Part shown: positions 28,325 through 38,681 of the stretch, in pieces
How the letters are laid out: each line of letters starts with the position of its first letter
Numbering within the stretch: the first letter of the stretch is position 1
Assembly (NCBI GenBank): GCA_904066235.2
Contig: CAJFCV020000002.1
Span: 6,696,001 to 6,760,000, forward strand
DNA from: Bursaphelenchus xylophilus
Lineage: Eukaryota > Nematoda > Chromadorea > Rhabditida > Aphelenchoididae
Reading direction: 5' to 3'
Length of the DNA stretch: 64,000 bases
Program-made: the position numbers and the translations under genes
The notes under the pieces: generated by a model
Databases searched by the model: none
Seen by the model: only the letters and a program-made list of their open reading frames with translations
What the model was told of the DNA's origin: nothing

Positions 28325-30708
28325 ATTGGCACCCTGAAAAAGAGTCTTAAGAATACGATTACTCCCACGAAATTAATTACTGTAACGTAAAGTCGTAAAA
28401 CAGTTGAACACTGTATAAAACTGCCAACAAGTTAGGGGATGTAAGGCCGCAGAAATGGCTGTAACAATAAAAGAGACCACTACACCCAAAAAAGATGGAC
28501 CCTTTTGCGGAAACCAGTCCAGTCCATTCATTGGCCACCTTCCTCTTTGCTCGCGGGGTGTTGAAGTGCGCGGAAAGAATAGAATAACAATAAAAAATTG
28601 TTGGACAAACAGGGGCTCTCCACACGTCCAAAATGACGTTAAGAAGGCTGACAGTTAACGCTTGTTTGCCAAGTTGGCCTTTACTGAGTTTAGAGTAAAG
28701 TTATTGGAGTAATCATTAATAAAAGTCATAATTTGATAAAAGAGAAGATGATACAAAAGAAGGAGCAGATCAATGACTGCGCTCCGTTCCCACCTGTTGT
28801 TATAACACCTCGGAAACCTGGTAAAAACTTAATCTCCGGCTGTGACGTCGTCATCTTCTGCAAAAAAATGGCCGACCCACGCACGAGGGATCAATAAAAT
28901 CGAGGAGAGTCCGGCGAAATAACCCGAAGTTAAGCACATTGCGCAACGGGCGGTAAACTTTTTGTTTGTGAAAATGAATGGACGCAAGCGGATCCATAGA
29001 ATTTAAGCTTAAATAAACTTGATTGAAAAAAGTTGGGGACAGTTGTGGGAGAAAGTTGCAAATTAATTGCCCCGCCCATTACCGAGCATCTCTCCGAAAT
29101 CCGATGCTTTTAACGTAACTCGGACATCAGTTACAGTTTGGAGACTAGAAAAGAGAATCGGATCGTCATGGATCAAATTACGGAAAGCGAGATTGGGGAG
29201 AAAGGAATCAAGATCAACGAGATTGCAACAATTATGCCGCGTCGAGATGCTGTCTTCGTATATACATACCATTTTCTGCATCGAATGGAAATTATATGTG
29301 GTTGTTACACGTACCGGTCTACTGTAATTTTTGTTCCTTGAAATTGCAAACTTGAAAAAAACCTAATTCATTTTTGAAGCTTCTTTGAAGGGTGGTGTTA
29401 GCACTAGTGAAAAAGATATTTCATCCACTGATGTACTATTTATTAATCGTGGTTAGAAGTCAACCCATTTCAAAGAAATGAGCGATAAAGTGAAAAGTTA
29501 TCCAAAAAACAGGCAAAAACAGTGCATTTTTTGGCAAGATCAGGGTAAAAGTTAGTTGATTTTTCTAGAAAAGAGAGTTTCGTAGCTAATAGATGCTACG
29601 ACCTAATTTTTTACTCAGTGAAACGGGTTGGCTTCGAAACACTCTTCCTATTCCAAAATTTAGGATAAACGTTTTACTGACTGAATACAGGCAAAATAAA
29701 TATTAAATAATTAGGCCGACAAAAAACTGCCAAGACAATTTTTTGCGAAGAAATTTTTTTCTGAAACTGCGATCTTGAACCGCTTCAACCTCTGAAATTG
29801 TAGCTCCAGAAAATGTTTTACTAGGTGGGATAAAGTCAGGGTTAGGTTGACTTTCGACTGCCGTAAAATATGGCTTTTTGAGTGTTAAGACAGTGTTGAA
29901 ATATCATCACAATTGTGCATCTTAATTGTTTTCGTACAACTACTTCTAGTGTTCACAGAAGGTGTAAAACGACAAGAGGACAAAATAATGGACGGCGATC
30001 AAAGCGGATTAAATCTCGTGAATCCGAGTGTTTGAATAGGTAAACATTCTGAAGAAATAACAAAAAACATTGCAAATAATGGAGAGAGTCTAGAGAAAAC
30101 GAACAAAAAATGGTTTGGACGATTATAATTCATAATCCAAGTAGACATCCAACGTCCGAAGAACCGGAAATAAACAGATATAAGAGCCCGGACCCTCACT
30201 CAGGGAATGGGCATTCCGGCCAACGACCTAGACGTGCTGATATTGCAGGGAATTTAAAACATTTTCTTATCGTTTTAGAGAGTCTTTTCTCGATGTAAAA
30301 TTGTTTCGTTGCAATGACGCAGCTCCTTTTACCTATATTTGGATGTTTTGAGAGCCCCGAAAATCACTTCAAATTTGCGTGAATTCGTTCCAAAGTTGTG
30401 TCGCGTCCTCAGTTGGATCGTATCTTCTCTCTCTGTTATGTCCACACTACGTTTTTTAAGTAAATACCGGAAGTGGAGAGAGTAGTGTAAGTGAGACGAG
30501 ATCAAACAGATCCCTGCAAATACTCGTCTTGTCGCTTTTATGAGGTCATCAGGAAGTGAAGGACTTGATTATTCAGTCATGGAGGAGCCATTGTTGGCAG
30601 TGCTGATTCATTTATTACTTGCCGCTTACTCACTATCGCGTTGAGGTCTTCATTACTCGTCGAAGCTATTTATGTTATGTCTTACATTATTTTAGACGTC
30701 ATACGAAA
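28325..30708. other. Intergenic between divergent paralogues
   Basis: About 2.4 kb without a recognisable gene. It should contain the promoters of both lustrin-domain genes. A 21-nt segment at 29575-29595 exactly matches an ABC transporter exon (26174-26194). No inverted repeats were noticed. Confidence 0.4.
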
Positions 30709-31993
30709 ATGGTTGCCCCTCCCATGCATCGAACGAATCATCAACGAGATTTCAACATTCAACGACTTCTTCTCGGCTTGTTTATTTCAAACATGATAGA
30801 AATAAGTGAGTTTTCGAGTTCTCCGGGATTTCTTTCGCTTTTCCAAATTTGCGTTTGGTCCTGACTGGAAAACTTGGATATTCGCAATTTTTGGAAAATT
30901 GAGTTTTGCGTCAACCGGGATTCGAACCCGGGTCTCCGGCTTGGGGGGCCGGCATCCTATACCACTGGACTATTGACGCCTCGCAACAGCCGTGGCCAAG
31001 AGATTATAAATATCAGAAGACCGCAATTCTCAGGCTCATGGGAACGGTGGCCGAAAAGGCGAAAATTTAGTGGGAAAATCAAAGAACCCGCCGTAAAACG
31101 ACTTTTAATGCAAAACGAATTCGGGAACGCCGAAGTCATCCAAGTCATCGTGAACAATTTGTAATCAGGCATTATTTTAGCTAGAAGTGATGTTTTCACA
31201 GTCATTGGTCCACAGAATTTGGTTGAGCCAACAGGAGTCCGGCACGAAAGAAGTAAGCGTTGACAATTTGCTGTGATAAAAAATGACGGCGATCCCAATC
31301 CATGGAGCTTAATTTTTTCGGTTGTAAATTTATACAACGGTTTAGATGTTGACTCCTCAGCTATGATGGATGCCGAATTTGTACCCCAACCCGATCTCGC
31401 GCCCGTAAATGTGAATACGAAAAGGCGCCAGTATGTCCCAATTGCTCCAGTGTTATCACCAGCCCTGCCCCCTCCTCCTCCGCCCCCACCAGCTGCTGGT
31501 GTTTGCCCTGGAGGCCCTTCTCTGCCAATTGAATGTGACCCTAAACGACCTTGGCCTCAATGTCCCCCTCAATCTTATTGCTATGCCACCAACAGTGTTG
31601 ACATTGGGCCTTACTTCTGTTGTCCAGTTTGTAAGCAAGTTAACATTAGTAATACGAGAAGTATAAGATAATAAACGCTGAAGATAATATTCTTCAGGGT
31701 CCACCTACGGTGCCGCATGGAGACCGGCCACTCCCTTTTACAACTACGCACCACCTCCTCCCCCCAATTGGCCCCCAGTCCTCCGGTCGGCAATCGCTCA
31801 TTGGCCGGCATCTGCTGTCGGTCTTCCACCCATGCACCGTGCAAGACGTCCGGCTAGGCTCGCAGCCGAATCCACCCCAGCTCCAGAAGAGTTAAAACGA
31901 ATGATCGGAGCCATGAACGATTGGGTGGCGCGGGAACAAAAAGAACATGACGAAATAACCGCCTCAGGTACAGAACCAGAAGAAAAGGTTTAA
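30709..31993 (+). CDS. Proline-rich lustrin-type protein (copy B)
   Basis: Exons 31361-31630 and 31698-31993 are well supported. They encode the same KRRQYV, CPGGPSLPIEC...FCCPVW module and STYGAAWRPATPF continuation as copy A, then a divergent tail ending in acidic, lysine-rich sequence. The N-terminal exon is less certain. The best candidate is 30709-30805, which starts 14 nt after a TTTTAG acceptor, contains the hydrophobic RLLLGLFISNMIEI, ends at a strong GTGAGT donor and joins in phase, giving 220 residues. If right, the tRNA gene sits in intron 1 on the other strand. Without that exon the protein would start at 31363 and lack a signal peptide. It converges on the next gene with stops 64 nt apart. 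Confidence 0.6.
30907..30979 (-). tRNA. tRNA-Gly (anticodon CCC), unusual C33
   Basis: The 73-nt reverse strand folds as a complete cloverleaf. The acceptor stem is GCGTCAA/TTGACGC with discriminator A, and the D arm is GTCC...GGAT. The anticodon stem CCGGC/GCCGG has loop CCCCCAA, the variable loop is 4 nt, and the T arm is CCGGG TTCGAAT CCCGG. The A box (TAGTCCAGTGG) and B box (GGTTCGAATCC) are good. A TTTT terminator lies 12 nt downstream (30895-30898). Anticodon positions 34-36 read CCC, so it should decode GGG as glycine. Position 33 is C, where almost every elongator tRNA has U. The short variable loop rules out the nematode V-arm tRNA-Gly(CCC) type. Confidence 0.9.
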
Positions 31994-32057
31994 ATATTTT
32001 TAAATATTGAAGAGATCAGATATAAGCGCTTAATATATTATATTACCCGTTGTGTTA

Positions 32058-33688
32058 TTAATACAGAGTAAACATCAGAATAAAAGAAATCAATAGAGTA
32101 GTTGAGGACTGGAGGGGTGCGTAGTCGTTGAATTCATCGACGAATTTGAGTAAATTGGGATCTGAGAGCATTTCGTCCACTTCGGGGACCAGATGAAACA
32201 GAATTAGACGGTCATCTTCGGGAAGATCCTTGTACTTCTTGATGAAACCACCGAAAACTTTGGCCGCTTCGTGTGAATAGGTGTCATAATCCCCTCTGGC
32301 ACGACTCTCCAACGCCTTGATCATGTTTGGAGAATTGCGGTGAAACTGGAAAAATAACAATTACTTGAAACACTTCAACTATCGCAATAAATTGGTTTGT
32401 AACCAATTAACTAACTACTTTTACAAACCTCAAAGTAAATTTGCATAATTCCATGATCCCGGACTGGTTTCCTATGACACTACGCGGTAAACTTGGCTCG
32501 AATCCATCTTTTGTGGATGTATGGCGAAACTTTATAAAGAAAAAGAACACTAAATTTAAAGTTCTAACAATTGAAAAATTCAAAAAGTGGGTCCGAAAAT
32601 TATAAAAATGTTATTTTTACAAATCCGTATATATGGCTCGGGACTTCTAAATCTCTCCGCAAGAGTCCATCCGAACCCTGCAAATTTAGTACAAAGTTAA
32701 AAGTTGCGCAATCTGACATAACATTGCGCAATTTCTCTCTTTGTAAGAATTTCTGCCTTTCTCTGTCGTCTCCTCCTTTTTTGTCAACTTTTAACTTTGG
32801 ACTAAATTTCCAGGGTTCGGATGGACTCTCTCGGAGAGATTTAGAAGTCCCGAGCCATATATGTAGGTATACGACAAGTGATATTTCAACCCTCTATATG
32901 GTACGTTATGCCAACCATCACTGATTGATTATACTTGCCTCTTTCAGGAAATCGATGAGTGTTTCGCTGACATTGTGATCGTGGAAATGTTGTTCAATAT
33001 CTTTCAAACTGGGACTCTCCAACGTATCGTTGAGCAGTTCGTCCTCGATTCGTCTTGTTAAATTAGAGTCTAAAGGACAAAAAAAATATCAAAACACGTT
33101 AAAATAAAACCTAACAAGGGAAGTACTTGAAGTGTGACGCTCAGATTTTGATGAAACTTGGCATAAATTTAGAATAATTTTTTCTAAGATATATGCGAGA
33201 ATCCTAGCTCGCGCTTTACAGAAACAACCGAGATTTTTAGATCAAAAGTCGGCGAAAATTTAGGACTTTTTGCCGAATTTCGGCACGAAAAGTTTCATGC
33301 CTATTTCAACTGTAAAGGATAATGTTTCTACAAAAAATCAAATTTTTCCGCACGAAACTGCCAAAGTTATGGCCAAAAAGCGCTTTTCTCTCTGACCGCT
33401 CTCCACGTTTAGCGTGCTCTCTCGGCGGCAAAAATCGTTCGATATCTCGGCGGCGCCCGCAAAGCGCGAGCTAAAACTTTCAGGAATTGATATTTAGTCC
33501 ATACCCGATGTGTGTGCAAAATTTAAAGAAAATCTGAGCGTCACACTTGAAGTACTTCCCCTGTAAGATAAAAAAAATAATAATTTAAAATCAAGTCTCA
33601 AAAATGATTTACCAGAATCCTGACAGTATGATTGATAAAATAACAAGGAAATGAGGGTGAGTAGAAGTAAATGACTATAATTACTCAT
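32058..33688 (-). CDS. Small secreted, possibly GPI-anchored helical protein
   Basis: Exons 33688-33613, 33069-32939 and 32345-32058 give 164 residues. The N-terminus is a signal peptide (MSNYSHLLLLTLISLLFYQSYC). The middle is charged and probably helical (SLKDIEQHFHDHNVSETLID, then ARGDYDTYSHEAAKVFGGFI). The protein ends in a hydrophobic tail (STTLLISFILMFTLY) with nothing after it, the layout of a GPI-anchor signal. I do not recognise the family; a distant similarity to small helical nematode lipid-binding proteins is only a guess. Both introns are long for this window (543 and 593 nt) and each contains an inverted-repeat element. The second intron begins with GC. Confidence 0.65.
32629..32862. 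repeat. Inverted-repeat (MITE-like) element, ~79-bp arms
   Basis: Positions 32629-32707 and 32784-32862 are near-perfect reverse complements (ATATATGGCTCGGGACTTCT at the outer end, AAAGTTAAAAGTTG at the inner end), with a ~76-nt loop. The element lies in the second, GC-donor intron of the small secreted gene. It has no coding capacity. Confidence 0.85.
33118..33560. mobile_element. MITE-like element with 32-bp terminal inverted repeats
   Basis: The ends GGGAAGTACTTGAAGTGTGA... and its complement form 32-bp terminal inverted repeats (33118-33149 and 33529-33560) with a single mismatch. The 443-nt body includes a subterminal GCTCGCGCTTTA / GCAAAGCGCGAGC inverted pair. It lies in intron 1 of the small secreted gene. 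A partial relative lies at 19914-20143. There is no transposase, and flanking target duplications are not obvious. Confidence 0.85.
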
Positions 33689-34815
33689 ATCAAAACAGCG
33701 TCAGTTCAGGGAAATAAAATATTTTCTCCAAAAAAATAATTTCCGAACCGGTAGAGCGAATTAATTGCCCTGGGGAAAGAAACGACGCGCGAACATCACA
33801 CTCACAAATAACACGGAGATGACTGAAGAAACCGTCGCTAATGTTACCTTCATTGATGTTACAGTCATTATCCGCGAGCTTCAAAAAAATTACAATTGAT
33901 GCAATATTTTCCCCAATTTCTTTGAATGAAAGCGACCCATTGCTTAAAATAATTAATTAATTAAAGAGGTATATATAATTGCTAGCCAACAGGTTGAAGT
34001 GGCCATTATGTAGATCTACAAAAGAGTTGTCCGATTAACCTGGATTGAGACCGAAGAAGCCCCCAACCAAAGAGGCCCCAGAACCAAGAGGCATTCAAAA
34101 CGAAGGGTCCTCAACATGAAGAGGCCCCTTTTAAAAAATTTTAAAAATTCAAAATGAGGTGTGAAAAAAAATTGTAAAGTAAAAAAATATTGTGTGACAT
34201 AATACGTCGTTTTTATCGTATTATTACTTCAATTGATTAAAATCAATAAATTAAATTCAAAAAATACATCGTATATACGCAACATTTCACAACCTATTTT
34301 TTCATTTTGCAATTTTTTCCCCATTTTTGGGGCCTCTTCGCCTGCAACGGTTAGCCTGAAGTTGGGATTGGTACCCCAGAAGGTTCAAATGGCTTATCCG
34401 TTGCCCATAATTTAGTACCCAAAACTTCTAAATTCCTACGATTTTTGACAAAAACTCACAAAAGAACCGTTCAATATGACAATCAAAATGAAAAAAATCA
34501 ATTTTACATGACGAAACCCATCCCAATTTGACAATGAGATTGACGCGTCAAATTGACCCTAATGTTGTGTAATGAGACAACCTGTACGAATAGTCTGCTC
34601 TTTTTTGTGACTATAACTTTGAACCTCCGCTGGATAAGAGCGGATCATTTTTTCTGTTATCTCTCGTTCCTTCCCTACACTCTTTGTAGTCTCTTCTCTC
34701 TACTAATTGATTCACTCCGACATTTAAACTGTCAGGTATTTATTCCTTTTAAGAATACATTACTCTCTTCTTAACCACAGCTTAATAGCAAAATTCTGTA
34801 ATATAATTGTTAATA
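33689..34815. other. Intergenic between divergent genes
   Basis: Promoter region shared by the small secreted gene (-) and PEX13 (+). Around 34045-34140 and 34320-34345 AGAGGCCCC-like blocks recur on both strands (GAAGAGGCCCC, GGGGCCTCTTC), making an imperfect inverted pair. No gene is seen. Confidence 0.4.
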
Positions 34816-36075
34816 ATGTCCAATCCTCCGGGAAATCCACCCCCGCTTCCCGCCCGACCCCCACCAAGCATGATTCCGTCTACAGCATTTGGATCTCCTT
34901 ATAATATGGGGATGGATTCTTACGGGTATAACGGGGGATATATGGGGAATTCATTTGGATCACCTTATGGAATGGGAGGTTATGGAGGATATAATAATAT
35001 GTATGGCGGTGGAATGTAAGTCGCAAGATAAACATTCCCACCTCACTGTATCCTTCCAGGTACAATTCTTATGGCGGAATGTATCAGCCATCCGCTGAGA
35101 GTAATTTCATTCGAGTTGCCGAAGGTAAGCCACCAAATTTCGAGTATTACTCGTGAGATTAGAATCTTCTAGAAATGCCTTTCAATCGATAGAATCTGTA
35201 GTCGGAGCAGTGACTTCGGTGGCCAACATGCTCAACTCCACTCATAATGCAGTATTCAGTTCATTTCGTGCAGTGATTGGAGTAGTTGAACAATTCGGAG
35301 TAATGAAAAGACAAGTCAGTTTAATGATCACGGTGCTGCAGCCTTTTTTTACGTTGTCAACGTTTGGTTATGTATATCCTTTAGATAGCTGCAGTCATCT
35401 CATTTACACTACTGCGATGGCTCCGGATCTTTTGGCGGAAGCTTCTCGTATTTTTGAAGCTCAAACCCGCCAACTACGCTTCAGTAGACTCAGCTTGGAC
35501 TGATATTCAAGCAGGACGTAAGCTGGCTTTTGTCATCGTATCTCGTATTTTAGCTCCCCAATCTATTGGAATCAGTTGGCCAGCCATTCTTTTCTGGCTT
35601 GTAGCGCTTGGAGGCCCTTATTTGATCTATAAATGTGTTTCCCAAATGGTGAAAACGATCGAAGAGAAGCAGAAATGGGCGACTGGGGCTGCTGAACATT
35701 ATACTGCCGAGGCCCTCTTTGACTTTGCTCCTCAAACGCAACAGGAACTCGGCTTTCAAAAGGGAGATCGCCTAAGAGTTGCACCTAAGAGCGAACAGCC
35801 AAGGATCAGCGGCTGGATCATGGCAGCCACTGAAGATGGACAGCGAATTGGACTGGTCCCTATCAATTATGTTAAGGTAATATTACATGGAATCTAGCTA
35901 ATCCATACTCCAGGTGACTAAAAAGACATCGGAAACTCCACCACGAAGCTCATCCCCGCAAGTCCCGACCATGGCCAATACCTCCGGGTTCCCCTCAATC
36001 GCTCCAGAGCGTCATCCCGATCTTACATTCAATCAAACTTACGAGAGCCTTTTTAATGGTCAAAGAAACTTTTAA
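34816..36075 (+). CDS. prx-13: Peroxisomal membrane protein PEX13 (peroxin-13)
   Basis: Exons 34816-35015, 35060-35124, 35163-35314, 35385-35517, 35554-35876 and 35914-36075 give 344 residues. The N-terminus is Pro-rich and then Gly/Tyr/Met-rich (GSPYGMGGYGGYNNMYGGGM), as in PEX13. The conserved core contains NSTHNAVFSSFRAVIGVVEQF and ISFTLLRWLRIFW. A membrane span with LGGPYLIYK matches the family. A C-terminal SH3 domain follows (ALFDFAPQTQQELGFQKGD...RISGWIMAA...GLVPINYVK). PEX13 sits in the peroxisome membrane and docks the PEX5-cargo complex with PEX14. The stop lies only 34 nt from the stop of the convergent INTS10-like gene. Confidence 0.93.
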
Positions 36076-36109
36076 TTTAAATAAATTTTGCGAAACATTA
36101 CTTGTTATA

Positions 36110-38337
36110 TTAGAGATCTGCGAAGACTGATCTGAATTCCTTGAGGAAGACAATCACATTTCTGTAAGGGGTCAGCTTGTTTATATGGTTCCCATCAAGT
36201 CTTATATTGCTTATCATCTTCCTCTTAGCTTGCACGGTTGCACAAACATCCTTTCCTTGAAGGCATGTAACCTTCGAAGAGATTAAATGGACCATCAGAT
36301 GCTGTTTGGAGATCAATGAGGCAATATTGATAAAGCAGATTTCCAAATATTCACATAGTCGAAGGAAAGATCGTATCTTCTGAACAACATTTTATGATTA
36401 CACTTCAACTTACCTTATCATCAAAGATTTCGTAACAAATCTGAAGCGATAAAAGGATGAGGGATGCCGCAATATGCTTGATTTTATCTAATGTAGCGTG
36501 TTTTACTAAAACGAGGAATACTGTATGCATGAACATAATCACAATGTACGTGTACATTAGGTCCTGGGGCAACAGAATCAAGTGGTTCTCCTAAATCATG
36601 AAAAAAATCAATTTCTGCTCTTACCTCCAAAAAGACATCAGGGAATATCGAAGATGAACCCTCCAGAACCTTCGTGACCTCAGCCTCGTCCTCAAACAAA
36701 TCCACAAACAATTTAAAAGCACTTGTGTATCTTTTCAAAGAAACGTATACCTAAAAATAAAAATAAAAAATTAGATGCTTACCTGTAACAACTGAATATC
36801 CAGTCTTTTCTGTTCATCTTGGTCCTTGGTGGTTTGAATGGCTAATTTTATAAATTGAGAGGCGGTTTCCATATCTCCATTAGTCAGCAATGATTGTGCG
36901 ATTACAGAAAACCCATTCTTGAGTCCTGGGTTCGACAAGACTGACCTCAATGTCGGCTCAACCTGCAAGTCTGAACTACAAACTGCAAATAATCATTACC
37001 TGAGCGTCGGGAAGACTATTATGTCGTTGGCAAGCCTTGAACACATTCCGGACAACAGCCATCGCATCATCATATTGCCTGTGTATATGTCCCAAAGCAG
37101 ACTTTGTCATTATCGGTTCATAAGACCTCGAGCCAACCACTGACTTCCAATACGTTTCCATTCCTCGCTGAGACATATCTCTCACATTACCAGGCAAAAC
37201 CACCAGAAGATTGCCTCCTAAAAAGTTTTGGAACGAAAAAATTACTGTCTCACCTTCACAGACATTGCTCATGGTGATCGCGTAGCTTAACAAGAACTTG
37301 CATATCTCAGCATCTAACTTCGTGTCCATATGATGCACCAAATTTTCGCTTATCTGAAGATAACTGCACGATTCAATGTTCTTCTCAATAAACTTGGTAA
37401 CCTCCGACGGATTAGGTTGTTCTTGGGAAATGAGTATTGTTATAATTCGCAATGGTGCACTCCAAAAATCTCGTGGTCTGGCAACAGTCAGTCCAAGTTC
37501 ACTTAAAACATCAAAGAAAGAATCTCTCAGTAAACCCAGCGAATCAGCGATGCAACAGTCCATCATGATCTTAACAATGAAAGCGCCATCTTTTGAAGTC
37601 AACTCTCCCATTCTTTGATCCACAATATGGTGTTGTAAGTAAACTAAAACAGAAACATAAATAAATTTCTCAACGTCTTAGCCTTACACCAAATCAAGTC
37701 CACCGGAGAAAGATTTAACGGGGACCATGTTGGTCGACTGGATCTTTCGCTTTTATATTGTTCCATTATTTGTCTCTAAAAAGACAAACTCTTTAAAATT
37801 AGCATTGTAATACATACCCCGACTTTTTTGAGGCCCATCGACGGATTTACAGCCAAAAGCAACAACTTCTTCATCCGTAAAAGAGGCGAATCTCGGGATG
37901 CTGAGAGAGGATCCAGAAATATTTGCGGATTCAACGAGTTATGCAGTTTCTCAGCGAAGTCGGATCCCTTCCACGCCTCGATGGCCTCGTTTATCTTCTG
38001 AGAACAAATCTTTCTGAAGTCCTCATCTTGGCCGTGGTTCTTATAAAAATAATCAGCTAGTGAAATTACATCTTTAGCCGACTTGTACTTCAATGCCATT
38101 TCTAATTCCAACCCCTAAACAAGTAATCACATATACTGAATAATGTAAACCAACCCTAACCAACTTCAACGGAATTTGTTTAGAGGCTTGTGCTGTGATA
38201 ATATGCGCTTTTACAGCCCAGTAACTACTCTCACTTCCAACTGTGTTTCGCAGGGCCTGATAGGCTTCTCGGACCCTCCTGTTCTCGATTTTTGACCTTA
38301 TCTGATCTATTAGAAGTCCGTTATCCATGATCGTCAT
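36110..38337 (-). CDS. ints-10: Integrator complex subunit 10-like
   Basis: A chain of short-intron exons runs from ATG 38337 to the stop at 36110-36112 and encodes roughly 600-650 residues, helical throughout; vertebrate INTS10 has about 710. From memory of the family, the N-terminus (SSYWAVKAHIITAQ) matches the DLWAAKAWLITARS segment. The middle (LLQVYVSLKRYTSAFKLFVD) matches a TPR-like helix pair, and the C-terminus (YRNVIVFLKEFRSVF) matches the ENLMVVLHRF end. INTS10 is part of the nuclear Integrator complex that processes snRNA and attenuates mRNA transcription. The gene starts 2 nt after a TTTCAG acceptor, as expected for a trans-spliced downstream operon gene. The similarity is moderate, so another helical-repeat protein remains possible. 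Confidence 0.65.
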
Positions 38338-38347
38338 TTCTGAAAGC
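38338..38347 (-). promoter_or_regulatory. Probable trans-splice (SL) acceptor of INTS10-like
   Basis: On the minus strand GCTTTCAG stands immediately before AAATG, leaving a 2-nt leader. There is no upstream exon in reach that would need this acceptor, so a spliced leader is the simplest explanation. Confidence 0.5.
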
Positions 38348-38681
38348 TAATGACGATCACTCTTGTAAAATCAACAAAGAAGTCAATTATACATGTTGAA
38401 CTATACATGCATTGCATAGCATTCGTTCAATTGTTGATCAACTCCAACTTGTTTAAAAAATATCTCCAATAATTATATAAAAATATAGAAAATCGGCCGC
38501 GAGCTGCCAATCAATTGGACATTTAGCGTTTTTCCAATATAAAAAGTTGAGACGGGTTACAAAATGTTTATGATACAAACTTTTTTCTATTTACATGTAA
38601 TAAATGATATGACCAGTATAAATTTGAGAATCAAAACTGTTGTCTACTGCGTGTCCTACTAGTCCGAAGAGGAAGAAATGG
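38338..38681. other. Intercistronic gap SZT2 to INTS10-like
   Basis: 344 nt between the SZT2 stop and the INTS10-like start on the same strand. It is AT-rich and contains no gene, the spacing expected of nematode operon genes. Confidence 0.4.

Noticed and set aside
30874..31337. Two frames of 96 and 126 residues over the tRNA
   Set aside because: They are read through the tRNA gene and its flanks and have no protein features.
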